Shown: positions 1-11,375 of the stretch, piece by piece
Layout of the letters: the number at the start of each line of letters is the position of its first letter
Position numbering within the stretch: the stretch's first letter is position 1
Assembly: GCF_014633365.1 (NCBI RefSeq)
Contig: NC_068344.1
Span: 14,089,669-14,153,668 of the forward strand
Reading direction: 5' to 3'
DNA: 64,000 nucleotides
Source of the DNA: Diospyros lotus
Taxonomy: Eukaryota; Streptophyta; Magnoliopsida; Ericales; Ebenaceae
The notes under the pieces: model-generated
Seen by the model: the letters and a program-made list of their open reading frames with translations, nothing else
Told to the model about the DNA's origin: nothing
Databases searched by the model: none
Translations under genes and position numbers: made by a program

Positions 1-1342
1 CTATATAAATTTCAACTTTCTCACCATATAAATAGTGTCGCCATATCTTCAATGCAAATACTACTGTTGTCAACTCTAAATCATGAGTAGGGTAGTTCAC
101 TTCATGTTTCTTCAATTGTCTAGAAGCATAAGCATTAACTGGACCCTCTTGCATTAATACGCAACCCAAACCTGAATGGGATGCATTGCTGTAGATGGAA
201 TATTTCTCTCCACTTCTTAGTATAGCTAAGACTGGTGCAGTAGTCAACTTTTGCTTCAATTCTTGGAAGGCACGTTCACACGTGTTGTTCCATTCAAACT
301 TCTCTCCTTTTCTTGTTAGCTTAGTCATAGTGGAAGATAAATGAGAAAATCCCTCAATGAATCGCCTATAATAGCCTGCAAGTCCCAGAAAACTACGTAT
401 CTCTGTCGCTGTTGTCAATCTCGGCCAATCCATAACTGCTTTAGTCTTGTTTAGATCCACTGAAATACCGTCTCTAGACACCACATGGCCTAGGAATCCA
501 ATCTGAGTAAGCCAAAACTCACATTTGCTGAACTTGGCGTATAGTTGCTCCTCTTTAAGCCTCCGCAATACTAGAGTAAGATGCTCCGTATGCTCCTCCA
601 CATTAGGTGAGTATACTAGAATATCATTGATGAAGACAATAATGAATCGATCTAGGTACTCACGTAGAACTCGATTAATCAAATCCATGAAAACAGCTGG
701 GGCATTCGTAAACCCAAATGGCATCACAACAAACTCGTAGTGTCCATAGCGAGTCCTGAAAGCAGTCTTCTGAATATCATCATCTCTAACTCGCACCTGA
801 TGGTATCCCGATCTCAAATCTATCTTCGAGAATACCTTAGCTCCTCGTAGCTGATCTAACAAGTCATCCACTCGAGGTAAGGGATACTTATTCTTCACTA
901 TCACCTGGTTCAATTGACGATAGTCAATACATAATCTCAAAGATCCATCTTTCTTCCTCATAAACAATACTGGTGCTCCCCACGGGGATGAATTGGGTCA
1001 GATAAAACCCTTTTCTATTAATTCTTCTAGCCTGGCCTTCAATTCCTTTAGTTCATTAGGTGCCATTCGATATGGAGCCTTAGAAATAGGCTGTGTACCA
1101 AGTAATAACTCAATAGTAAACTCCGATCCTCTCTGAGGAGGAAATCCTGGTAGCTCATAAGGGAAAACTTCTTGGAAATCTCGTACTACTAGTACCTCGG
1201 ATAACTTCTTCTTGCTTCCCTCATCAGTGGTTACAAAGGCTAGATAAGCTTCACATCCGTCATGTATTAGCTTCTCGACTTTCATCACCGAGATCATAGG
1301 AATCGTAGACATATGATTGACTCCTCTGTATATAAGAATCAC
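1..1342 (-). pseudogene. Element B reverse transcriptase and RNase H remnant
   Basis: Read from 1342 down to 1: the protease-RT linker and RT start (residues such as VFPYELPGFPP and YRMAPNELKELK), then the RT palm, then RNase H, cut off by the window edge. The linker frame ends at a TGA at about 998, where relatives have the Arg of IRP, so CGA has become TGA. The RT catalytic box near 610-640 reads FINDILVYS instead of FIDDILVYS: the first catalytic Asp is Asn. RNase H retains the [18 protein letters not shown] region. Retroelement polyprotein remnant, certainly not functional as read. Confidence 0.85.
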
Positions 1343-1372
1343 CTGTTGGGGTAGTTCAAAATCAATAATCTT

Positions 1373-1741
1373 TCATCGACAGTCGACTCTTGCGTAATGC
1401 CGTGACAACCAATCCATGCCAAGGATCAAATCAAAATTCTTAACATTGAGAATTACCAAATCTCCCAATAACTTCTTATCATGGACCTCGATCTCACAAT
1501 TCTCAAACATTTCTCTAGCTACCATAATCTTATCTCCCGGCGTAGACACAATCAAGTGATACGGCAAAGAAATCCGAGAATGGGGAACATAACATACTGA
1601 GCGCAATGTAATAAAAGAATGCGTGAAACCAGTATCAAATAATGCACGCACATCATGACCATATAGGGATAAAATACCTTGGATAGTCCCGTCGCTCTGC
1701 TCTGCCTTAGCTGTGGTAAGGGCATAAACTCTACCCTGCAC
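1373..1741 (-). pseudogene. Element B aspartic protease remnant
   Basis: A 122-codon open stretch containing ALFDTGFTHSFI, which corresponds to the retropepsin active site (usually D-T/P-G-S/A). The second half has FDLILGMDWLSRH, the conserved Ty3/gypsy protease flap-to-C-terminal segment. The sequence just upstream (1742-1861) is the Gly/Pro-rich gag tail before A1 interrupts it. The Phe after DTG is unusual. The protease would cleave the Gag-Pol polyprotein in virus-like particles. Confidence 0.8.
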
Positions 1742-1861
1742 TTGTCTATCCGCGAGCGGTGGATGCTGTGTTACTGGTAGTGCTAGTATAGGAGCCGCTC
1801 TTGGCCCTCTAGCTGCTGGTGGCCTCTAATTCTCCTGCTGACCTCTATTCTGGGACGGTTG

Positions 1862-3611
1862 TGTAACACCCCAAATTTCTTGAGCGTGTTATAACTTAGG
1901 ATTTCGGGAATATAAAAATTTTTCATATCACAATAGCTGTCATACATCATACAATATCCCAAAAACCCTAATTTTCACATTCTTAACTTAACAAACCCAA
2001 TAATTGAATAACTAAGACAGGCGTTAAAATTTGGAATGCGGAAGCCAGATCGAACCTGATATGGTTCTCAACCATAATATTTTATTTATCATAAAATTGT
2101 TCAAGACGTTTACAAAATATATTACATGGACATCATCAAGTGATAACTGAACATCTTAAACATATCCAAAATTACATAGGTTCACACAAAAATATGCTAA
2201 TCATTCTATAGACAGTAATTTAAGCTAATTCTTCAGCTACCTCCTTTCCCTTAGAGTCGCTCGTCGAACCTGGAACATTGAATATTCCAGGGACATGGTC
2301 CAATTAGAAGATGAATCTTCTAGTGAGAAACTAAAAAAAAAACAATTTATATCGATGCATGATCAGGTATAAAATCTATGAGAAGACAACGAGAACTACT
2401 CCGAAGTGCCTCGTGAACACGTTAGCCTCCTCCAACCAGAGCTTTCTCAATGGAGCACGCATAGTGCCTCTCGGGAGGTCCCTAACCATGTCACTTCGGC
2501 CCGACCTCGTAGAACTCATGCAAGCACCACATTCATTGTTCCTTAGACTCACAGTCTTCCCCACGAGAGCTTTCTCGATGGCGCACACATAGCGCCTCTC
2601 GGGCGATATCTGACTTTTGCCCTCAGCCAACAACAAATAGGTACAACAGTATGGCCACACGAATTTTATAAATGCAACAGTTAAAAAGCCAATAGCATAT
2701 AATTTTTAGAAAAATACATTTCATATATGCATTATGATTTCACGTAAGAGAATAACACTCGTTTATGTGTAAGAACTTCACGAAACACGTCTCATGCAAT
2801 AGAAGTCTCTCATAAGAGAATAAAAAATAGGATTTGGAGTATAGGAGTCTCACCTTGTTGGTTTATCTCTTCGACGGTATAATTTTACAACAAACGGCTT
2901 AGGTTTCTGCAAAAAATATATGTTTTGGTAAACCTAAACCCAAATATTTTTATATAAGATTGAAGGGTATTAAATTAGGGGCATAATTGGAAAATTTGAA
3001 GGAAAACAGGCCTCTCACGCGCACTCACGCGCCCCCGGAAGGTGGCTCATGCGCCTTCACCCGCAGCCACTTCCGACGCATATATCTCACGCGCTGCTGC
3101 CAGATTTCGGACAGCATTGCGTCGTTTTCGTATTTCGACCATATCTCCCTCGTTTTGACTCCGATTCGACCTCCGTTTGAACCTACACGACCCTCTCTTC
3201 TCCCTCTACAGGATTATAAAAAAAAATAGGACTTACCTTAGTGTTTTTTTGATTGATTTTGGCGAACTCCGGTGAAGACCCGCAACTCCGACGAGGCTCG
3301 TTCTCCCCGGCTTCTCCTTCGATTCCTTCCCGCCTTCTTGCCGAACTTCCTACTCTCTCTTTAGAGAAAGCTCCTCCTCTTAGAGTGCCTCAAATCTCAA
3401 AGTTGTTTGGAATGATTTGTAAACAACCCATGGTGCCTTTTTATAGATTTCTCCAACCAATCACATTATGCCACTTGTCACAATTTTAGCCATGGACTCC
3501 AAAGACTCAAACCTATAATTGAATGGCTTTTGAAATCCAAAGCTAGAATGAATTCAACTTTTGAAATCCAAGCTAAAACCCCAAACTTCTTTCAGTGTCA
3601 TAAATCTCGCC
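1862..3611 (-). repeat. A1 3' LTR, truncated
   Basis: Matches the A1 5' LTR (13387-15566) from the terminal TGTAACACCCC onward. Two deletions are visible. About 265 bp are missing at about 3590, between two TTCTTTCA copies that are separate in the 5' LTR (15117-15124 and 15382-15389). The first ~160 bp (in sense) of the LTR are lost where LTR sequence fuses to integrase sequence at about 3608-3613 through a shared GCC. Confidence 0.85.
2438..2603. repeat. Duplicated hairpin-like motif inside the A LTR
   Basis: A ~38-bp motif beginning AGAGCTTTCTC and ending GCCTCTCGGG occurs at 2438-2475 and again at 2566-2603. The second copy with its flank (CGAGAGCTTTCTCG) is self-complementary. The same pair is present in the other A LTRs (about 13966-14130, and 27895-27930 with 30069-30105), so it is a family feature. 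Confidence 0.6.
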
Positions 3612-3629
3612 CCAACATCTGTCGTTCCC

Positions 3630-5033
3630 TGATAGAGCGCATATTTTCATATTATTTAGCCCTCATATTTAGTCTTTTTGCACGTTAGTTGCATCATTTT
3701 ATTCATCTTGATTTTGTTTTATTTTATTTTATAGGAATTATGATTCACACTATTTTATTTTATTTTGGACAGATTAGGGCTTCCTGGGTCATAAGGAATT
3801 TTGATGGCAAGAAGGAAAACAAGGAGATTGGAGATAAAGAAGCAAAAGTGTGCTGACAGATTTGACCTTCTGTGCTTCTTTCAAATTTTTGGCCAAGTTA
3901 TAATCCCAGAACGTGAATGATGTCTTCATACATATTGTAGAGGACTTCTTAGGCTTTCTGTAATGGTATGGTTTGTCCAAATCGGAGTTAGTTTGGGCCT
4001 CCAAAAATCGCTTCAAAGTCGGGACCAGATAGCTGGGTTAAATTGGGAAAGCTACATTGGACACTGATTCTTTAAAAGGCCATAACTTGGGCGTCCGATA
4101 TCCAAATCAAGTGATTAAAAATCCAAAATTCATCTACTCTTCCTGATCTACAATTTTTATGAAGGGGCCGAAGCCCATAACGCACGTTATCCTATTCGAA
4201 AGCGGCTGTGAAGTTGCGGTAACCTAGGGTTTCCTCCTTAAGCTCTATTTAAGCACCTTAGGAGGCCATTAGGTGGAAGATATATATATTTTTTGTCTCA
4301 TTAACAGTAGCCATTTTTTCTCTGTTTTTGTTTTCTTCTCCATGGAGGGCTAAACACTTATAATCAGTTGCAAATCCGAACTCATTCCATGGTTTGAATC
4401 TCGAAAGCTTCTACGAAATCTGGTTTGAATTTCAATTATATTTGTTTTAAGTTTTCTCTACTTCTTTTTCGCTTATTCTAGTGCATGTTCAAGATGGTTG
4501 TATGAACATATACGGGGTGGATTTCTCTTTTCTATATTGCGGTTTTAATGTTATAGTCGGTTGATACAACACACGAAGGAAAGAAGCAGAAACAAATAAC
4601 TTGGTATGGATGGTTATGGATGCTAGGTTCTGGAATCTGTGTGAATGAAGATTAAAATTGGTAGACTGATTGAAGGAGGTTTTCTTTGATTTTTATATCA
4701 TCTTTGATTTGATCTCTAGACAGTTGTTGGAGATTTATTTATGCAGATTTTGGGTGTTGAAACTAGGCTAGATCTAATCTATAAGAAGGGATGATGAAAA
4801 CCTGGTTTAAGGGAAAGATTTGTAACTGGTTGTGTTTGGATCCATAGACAGTTTCGTTTTTATATTTTTACTCAATCTTCATACTTTCTTTTTCATCAAA
4901 AAACCCCCCTCGTTCAGTTCTTGTCATGACAGATTTGTATTGAGGTTCCTTTGAGAGACGACTTTGGAGTCGCACCTTTGCTGCAGATCCGAAATATATT
5001 TTTACAATCATCGAGGTTCGACAGTCTCGATCA
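3630..5033 (+). mobile_element. Solo LTR, probably Tat/Athila lineage (copy 1)
   Basis: Starts TGATAGAGCG and ends CTCGATCA, flanked by the perfect 5-bp duplication TTCCC (3625-3629, 5034-5038). A second copy of the family is at 57201-58538. The 3' end resembles Tat/Athila LTRs, which precede a GGCGCC primer-binding site; that lineage call is from memory of family ends. No internal domain is present, so this is a recombined solo LTR. It interrupts the A1 integrase. Confidence 0.85.
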
Positions 5034-5257
5034 TTCCCCTACTTCAATCCAACAGATAGGCGACCGACACTTTCTTTCATATAAAGCCTCATAAGGAGCC
5101 ATCCCAATGCTGCCGTGGTAACTATTGTTGTACGCGAATTCTACCAACGACAGATGCTCTTCCCAATTTCCTCAAAAATCAAGGGCACAAGATCTCAACA
5201 TATCTTCTAGCGTTTGGATTGTCCTCTTTGATTGCCCATCAGTCTGGGGGTGATAAG

Positions 5258-7116
5258 TGTTAGTGTAGGTGCTCTAGACCCAATTAGATTGGGCAAATTG
5301 TACGCTGACATTTTTAATCATATTTCATATTGAATAAAGAGTTATTTAATTCTACAAGAAGTCGTTCTATTAGTTTCTTGTTATTAATGTAATGATCGGA
5401 TGAAACTAGATAGAAGTCCATATGATGTATACTGTGATTAATCTATAAAGATGTGAGATGATGCATCACAGTTTCTCGACATCATTAAATGTCCCAAGTC
5501 GTAGCAATGTCAAGAATGGACATTGACAATTGCGGTAAGACTTGTATGTGCTATGTTTTTGCTATGTGATAGCAATGGGGGTCTCACACCCATAGGCATG
5601 GGGATGCCTAGACAAGTACATAGGTGACCAATGTTAGAGAACATGTCACTGGACATGAGTCGCCATAAGAATCCATTTTGGTTATATGTTGATGGAATTC
5701 TTATACGAGATGGGTGTAACTAATCCTTGGACCTGAGGTTGTCACGGTCATCTCATAAGAAGATCGATATGCTTTGACATCGTTTCGATGGGCCTAGATA
5801 AAGGCTACACGTGGGCGATCGTTGGGCATATCGTGAGGCTTATGGAGATGGGTGCGTAACCAAGATGGGACTCATCTATCCCTTGATAGAGGATGATGTA
5901 TCTAAGGCGCCTTCGGTGGATATTCACTTTAAATCCATGGCCATGGTGAAAGAGATCAATAAGGAGTTATTGATTCACTTTCTATTAAGTGAAGATATCC
6001 GGATAATCGAAGAAAGACTTATGTGATCATAATCAAGCAACACATTGCCAACTTGAGATCACATAGGATACATTGACGAGAGGATCGAATTACACGGTAA
6101 CCATGCTCGTGAAAGGTTATTTGCGGGTTATGAATCCTTTTGAATAATTGGGTAGGCATGATGCCTTGCTAGAGGCCAATCTTGTCTTATGTGTTCGTAC
6201 CGACACATTGCCAACATATTCAGGAGCCTAATGAGTCATACGCAATAGGCACGGTCCCTGGCTTAAACTAGGAAAGATGACGTATGGTTAAGTGGGACAC
6301 TTCGGCAAGAAGTTGTGCCGTCGTAGGTTCTCACAGGAAAAGAACAAACAGACGTAATGACGTCGATATGACGAGGGGTCGTCATAAAGGAAAAGGTTTC
6401 CTAAAATAGCAATTGATTAAATTAGAAAGTAGTTTCTAACTTAATGATTAAATTAGAAAGAAGTTTCTAATTTAATAATTTGGGCTTAATTTAATACTTG
6501 GGCTAAATAAAGTATTTGGGCCAAATATTAAATTAAATTAAATATTTGAGCTAAATTAGATTTAGGTCAAATATTAAATAATAAATATTATATTTGGGCT
6601 AAATAAGATTTGGGCCAAATATTAAATATTAATTATTTGGCTTGAATTAGATTTGGGCCACATATTTATAAATGAATTTGGGCCACTTTAATTTCTAGTT
6701 GGACTAGGATTAATGGGCTAGCCCAATCCATGTCCCCTAGGGTTTGGGAAAACCCTAGGAGATTGCTTCTTTATAAATAGCCCTTTATGGGATGCCCAAA
6801 GTATGCCTCTTATTTTGTTGGTTTTCAAGAGTTGAAAATCAATTATTTTCCCGTCCATTCATAAGCCTTATTAGGAGAAGGAGCTAGCACTCCCATTCCG
6901 CTCTCCTCGCCAACGGACGCGCGCCGCGTATCATAAGTTAGAGGCCGGACACTTGGACGGCTTGAATCCGCAAACGACTTAAAAATCTAAAGGTTAGATT
7001 TACTTTGTTATGTATGTGATTGTTTGATTTCGACGTGATCCAATCGCCGGGATCGAGGTAAGGTTCAAAATTTTGAACTACGCTGCTTGCCCCGTAGCGA
7101 TCTTGCTTTACTTTCA
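5258..7116 (+). mobile_element. Solo LTR, copia-like
   Basis: Starts TGTTAGTGTAGG and ends TACTTTCA, with the duplication ATAAG at 5253-5257 and 7117-7121. A TATA-like TTTATAAATAG at about 6771 on the plus strand sets the orientation. The terminal TGTTAGTGT matches the start of the copia J LTR. It interrupts A1 integrase between the SERT region and the DPRF region. An apparent 132-codon frame at 6938-7336 spans this junction and is not a gene. Confidence 0.88.
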
Positions 7117-7863
7117 ATAAGTCGTACTCAATTTCAGCTGAGTCCCCATGCATTCCTGCAAACTCTCCCAAAACCTCGAGGTGAACCTCGGGTCCTGATT
7201 TGAAACTATGCTTACAGGCACACCGTGGAGTCGTACTATTTCCTTCACGTACTGCTCGACGAATTTTCGTACTGGTTGGTCCATCCTTGTAGGCAGGAAA
7301 TGCGCTGACTTTGTCAACTTGTCTACCACCACCCAAATGGCATCATAGCCCCTTCGACTCTTTGGAAATCTTGTCACGAAATCCATTGTGATATGTTCCC
7401 ATTTCCACTAGGGAACTTCCAAAGGTCTCATCAACCCTACGGGTTTCTGGTGCTCAATCTTTACCCTTTGGCATATATCATATTGTGCCACCCTCCTAGC
7501 CATGCTGGCCTTCATCCCAGGCCACCAATAGATTTCCTGAAGATCTCGATACATCTTCGTGGCTCCTGGGTGTACGGTATACTTAGCTTTGTGGGCTTCA
7601 TCCAAAATTTTTTGCCTCAACTCCCGAAGGTTTGGCACGTACACTCTACCCCGAAACCTAAGAATGCCATTCCGCATCTCAAAATCTGAACTCTTGGGCT
7701 GGCCTTGCTCGTCTACCCATAAACGTATACGTTGGTCACTTCCACTAGCCTCACGTATCTCGGTCTCCAGATCCAGCCGAACCACCAAGCTAGCTACTAG
7801 GACAGAAGATCCCTTCGGCACTACACTCACCATCATCAGGCTAAAAGCCTCAATCAACAGCCA

Positions 7864-8440
7864 CTCCTAGGCCATTAACCCGGCCATAACAGTAGGCACA
7901 GTCCTACTCAAAGCATTAGCTACCACATTGGCACGCCTTAGGTGATACAAGATGGTGCAGTCGTAGTCCTTCAGGAACTCCATCCATCGTCGCTGCCTCA
8001 TGTTCAACTCTTTCTGCGAGAACACATACCTTAGACTTTTGTGGTCTGTAAATACATCGAACGTCTCTCCATATAGGTAGTGCCTCCATAGCTTCAGAGC
8101 ATATACCACCGCTACCAGCTCCAAGTTATGCGTTGGGTAGTTCACTTCGTGTCTCTTTAATTGGCGTGATCCATATGCGATCACTCGACTATGCTACATC
8201 AATACACAACCCAAACCAACCTTCGTGGCATCGGTGTATACAACATATCCATCGGGCCCACTAGGCATTGCCAGCATAGGTGCTGAGGTCAGTCTGTCCT
8301 TGAGCTCTTGAAAGCTTTCCTCTCACTTTGCAGTCCATTCAAACTTTACCTCCTTCTATATGAGCTTCGTTATAGGTGCAGGTATTTTTGAAAACCCTTC
8401 CACGAATCTTTGATAGTAGCCTGTTAATCCCAAAAAGCTT
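7864..8440 (-). pseudogene. A1 RNase H remnant
   Basis: From 8440 downward: the RT connection region, then RNase H with YTDATKVG near 8240, then a 106-codon open segment 7867-8184 containing [23 protein letters not shown] and NVVANALSR. The last catalytic Asp (VADALS in A2) is Asn, and the Asp of THDLEL is also Asn. Several stops occur between 8185 and 8440, including one in CVLM*H where relatives have Gln. The domain would degrade the RNA of the RNA-DNA hybrid during reverse transcription. Confidence 0.88.
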
Positions 8441-9110
8441 CATACTTCGGTCACGCATGTCGGCTGCTTCGATCCTCGAACAACCTCATTCTTAGCTGGA
8501 TCCAATGAGATTCCTTCGGCTAAGATCACATACCCAAGAAATGCCACTTGGGATAGCCAGAACTCGCACTTCGAGAACTTGGCATACAATTGGTGTTTCC
8601 TGAGGGTTCCTAGCACTATTCTCAAGTGCTCCTCGTGGTCACTCTCATTCGAAGAATACACCAATATATCATCTATGAAGACGATCACAAATCGATCTAG
8701 ATAGGGCTTGAACACTCTATTCATAAGATCCATAAATGCTGTTGGAGCATTAGTTAATCTGAATGGCATTACAAAATACTCAAAATGGCCATACCTCGAC
8801 CGAAATGCCATCTTCGGAACATCATCGGGTTTAATTCTCAACTGATAATATCTGGATCTCAAATCGATCTTCGAGAACACCTTTGCTCCCTGTAGCTGAT
8901 CAAACAACTCGTCTATCCTTGGGAGCGGATACTTGTTCTTTACAGTGGCCTTATTTAGCTAACGGTAGTCAATGCACATTCTTAGACACTCATCTTTCTT
9001 CTTCACAAATAGCACTGGCGCGCCCCATGGCGACGTGCTTGGCCTAATGAACCCTTTATCAGTCAACTCCTGTAACTGACTTTTCAATTCTTTCATCTCT
9101 GTCGAGCCAT
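8441..9110 (-). pseudogene. A1 reverse transcriptase remnant
   Basis: A 156-codon segment (8440-8907) holds [24 protein letters not shown] and the catalytic box FIDDILVYS, here intact. The N-terminal part (8908-9110) with [14 protein letters not shown] sequence is in another frame or interrupted by stops. The frame is closed at about 8437 by a TGA where the relatives read CGA (Arg of VRSFLGL). Coupled to the RNase H segment downstream on the minus strand. Confidence 0.9.
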
Positions 9111-9562
9111 TCCATATGGCAGAATTGATATTGGCTGGGTTCCTGGCACTAACTCAATTGAGAACTCGATTTCCCGAGGTGGAGGTAGTCCCGGTAATTC
9201 TTCTGGAAACATGTCATCATATTCTCGTACCACTCACACCTCATTGAGTTTCGGTACCTTTCTTTCTTCTAACTGAGCATAAGCTATGATTCCATGAGCT
9301 CCTCAGCTCAACAGCTTTGCATCCTTTATTGCTGAAATCATCTTTACGACCTCAGGGTTGCCTTGTCCCCGAAATTTGACCCACTCTCCCTGGGGTTTTC
9401 TTATGGTCATTATCTTCCTACGACAGTCTATATTGGCGTCGTACTTGGATAAGAAGTCCATCTGTAATACCCCGAGAGCCCAGAGAAGTTAGTATATATC
9501 GAGGATAGTGTAAGAAAGGAAACAACACCAGCTGGATACCTTTTGTGCTGAATGTTGGCAAA

Positions 9563-9636
9563 GAACTCCCAAGTTAAGCGTGCTTGACTTGGGGTAATCC
9601 AGGGATGGGTGACCCCCCTGGGAAGTTCGTGTAGGC
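9563..9636 (+). promoter_or_regulatory. 5S-rRNA-like domain with Pol III internal promoter, Cassandra 1 left LTR
   Basis: Contains AAGTTAAGCGTGCTTG (box A region) and GGATGGGTGACC followed by CTGGGAAGT (intermediate element and box C region), in the order and spacing of plant 5S rRNA. It is part of a Cassandra LTR, not a ribosomal 5S gene. It may allow Pol III transcription of the element. Confidence 0.9.
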
Positions 9637-9997
9637 CCATCAGGGTAAGTTGTTCCGGTCCTTCCTATTGCTCGAACTGGATGTTACAAATGGTATCAGA
9701 GCCGACCCCCGAGCCTCTGAGCGCGGTGGTGGGGCAAACCTCAGCGAGGAGGCTGAGTCCCAAGGGGGGTGTAAGGACCCTATGGGGGGTGCGTGTAGGC
9801 ACCTTAGGCGAATCCCACATCGGCCATGCACGGGGGAGATCTGGAACCGATTGTAAGGTCGCATGACGAGGACGTCATGTGCTCAAGGGGGGAGAATGTA
9901 ATACCCCGAGAGCCCAGAGAAGTTAGTATATATCGAGGATAGTGTAAGAAAGGAAACAACACCAGCTGGATACCTTTTGTGCTGAATGTTGGCAAAG

Positions 9998-10070
9998 AAC
10001 TCCCAAGTTAAGCGTGCTTGACTTAGGGTAATCCAGGGATGGGTGACCCCCCTGGGAAGTTCGTGTAGGC
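9998..10070 (+). promoter_or_regulatory. 5S-rRNA-like domain, Cassandra 1 right LTR
   Basis: Same 5S-derived block as in the left LTR, with a single G-to-A difference just after the box A region (CTTAGGG versus CTTGGGG). Box A and box C segments are intact. Confidence 0.88.
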
Positions 10071-10784
10071 CCATCAGGGTAAGTTGTTCCGGTCCTTCCT
10101 ATTGCTCGAACGGGATGTTACACCATCCCTAAGATTACGTCGAAGTCATATACTTCTAACAGAATCAGATCAGCCTGGAATCGAACATTACTCAGACTAA
10201 TTTCGCATCCCCTCACATTTCTGAGGACTTCATACTCTTACCCATAGGTGTCGAAATCACCATAAGACACCCCATAGACTCGGTTTCTACTCTCAAACTC
10301 TCAACCAAAGCATGCGATATAAAAGAATGAGTAGACCTTGGATCTATCAATGCATGCACAGGAGTATCCAAAATGAAAAGAGTACCTTGGATAGTTGCAG
10401 GATTCGCCTTTACGTCCTCCTTGGTCAAATTATAGACTCACCCTTGTCTGGTCCCTTTTCCCTCTTCAATCTTTAGCGGTTGCTCTTTCTTCTTCTGGCA
10501 ATTCCTCGAGATATGCCCGTGCTAGTGATAAGGGTCAATATTTCCTATATCCTAATAAATTATATCCCTATTTTGGCTTTATAATTATGCTTAAAATAAA
10601 TAATTATTTGCATTATATATTATTACAGGATGAAGCAAGGAAGCTGTCTTCTACAATTAATTAGGGGCATAAATCGAAGACGTTGGATTACCCATTATTG
10701 TTGCTCAAAATCATGGGCCAACTATGGAGTCTAGAGGATGTTTCAAGTGCACTTGGATCAACAATCAAATAGAATCCAACATAA

Positions 10785-10870
10785 GAAAGGCCCAAGCCCA
10801 AGCTCAAGCCCAACACAAGGAAGGCCCAAGCCCAAGCTCAAGTCTAACATAAAGAAGGCCCAAGCCCAAA
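10785..10870. repeat. Tandem repeat, CAAGCCCAAGCTCAAG type, in LTR H
   Basis: About 2.5 copies of a ~34-bp unit based on AAGGCCCAAGCCCAAGCTC. Confidence 0.75.
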
Positions 10871-10900
10871 AATATGAAAAGCCTAAGTCCCACAAATAGG

Positions 10901-11012
10901 ATGACATCATCGCTTACATCATGGTTGAGATGACATCATCGCTTACATCATGGGTTAGGATGACATCATCGCTTACATCATGGGTTGGAATGACATCATT
11001 GCTTACATCATC
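10901..11012. repeat. Four-copy 29-30 bp tandem repeat with TGACATCA core in LTR H
   Basis: Units begin at 10901, 10930, 10960 and 10990; each contains ATGACATCAT then CGCTTACATCATG. They lie about 60-170 bp upstream of the TATA-like box at about 11072, the usual position for LTR enhancer repeats. TGACATCA resembles bZIP-type sites; that reading is inference. Confidence 0.8.
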
Positions 11013-11233
11013 AATTAGATATTTTGTATTATTAAATTATATAATTAAGTGGTTTCCATTACATCTTTTAGCCTATAAATAGAGCACTTAGGTGCACTTG
11101 TAAGGGATGATTATTCTTGAATGAAATTTTAGTTGTTTTAATTGCTCTTGTTCTCTCTTATTTTCTCTTGCAAATCTTACTTCTTCTCTTTCTTATTTAA
11201 ATTCTTATGTCATTTATTGTTACTTTATGATCC

Positions 11234-11375
11234 ACCGCCTAAATGGTCGGTTAATTTCTGCCTTTAAATTCTTGCAATTTCAATTATTATCTTTCAATTA
11301 TATACCGCCTATATGGTCGGTCAAAATAGTCTTTCAATTATTGTCTTTAAATTATATACCGCCTATATGGTCGGT
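11234..11375. repeat. Three dispersed ACCGCCTATATGGTCGGT motifs in LTR H
   Basis: An 18-bp motif occurs at 11234-11251 (one change), 11304-11321 and 11358-11375, separated by T/A-rich spacers. Each copy is an imperfect inverted repeat (ACCG...CGGT). Confidence 0.75.

Larger units (their letters stand above)
3612..7860 (-). pseudogene. A1 integrase remnant, split by two solo LTRs
   Basis: Integrase sequence occupies 3612-3629, 5039-5257 and 7122-7860, interrupted by LTRs at 3630-5033 and 5258-7116. From 7857 downward come the RNase H-integrase tether, then the HHCC zinc-binding domain (HKAKYTVHPG...YDICQ, in which the first Cys of the CxxC pair is Tyr), then the catalytic core from [10 protein letters not shown]. 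The second catalytic Asp, in the motif SDRDPRF of relatives, reads SNQDPRF. The core continues through the QSERT region beyond the copia LTR. Both substitutions would abolish integration activity. Confidence 0.88.
9463..10122 (+). mobile_element. Cassandra TRIM retrotransposon, complete (copy 1)
   Basis: A 660-bp element with two 226-bp LTRs (9463-9688 and 9897-10122), a PBS TGGTATCAGAGC at 9691-9702, a short non-coding interior, a polypurine tract at 9885-9896 and the duplication CCATC at 9458-9462 and 10123-10127. Each LTR contains a 5S-rRNA-like block, which defines the Cassandra TRIM family. The LTRs differ at only two positions by eye (in the 5S-like block and just before the terminal GGATGTTACA), so this is one of the youngest insertions in the window. 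Non-autonomous; it interrupts the A1 protease. Confidence 0.95.
9111..10440 (-). pseudogene. A1 protease and linker, split by Cassandra
   Basis: Protease sequence lies at 10128-10428 and continues at 9111-9462 across the Cassandra insertion. The 71-codon segment 10213-10428 contains LIDPRSTHSFISHAL, corresponding to the DPGSTHSF active site with Gly replaced by Arg. The upstream frame is closed by TGA at about 10435, where A2 reads CGA. Downstream, DVILGM-type sequence and the RT-proximal linker carry further stops. Confidence 0.85.

Noticed and set aside
6938..7336. 132-codon open frame
   Set aside because: Runs across the boundary of the copia LTR into A1 integrase in the wrong frame.
9563..10070. 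5S rRNA genes
   Set aside because: The 5S-like blocks are inside Cassandra LTRs, diverged in the middle, and not in a tandem 5S array.
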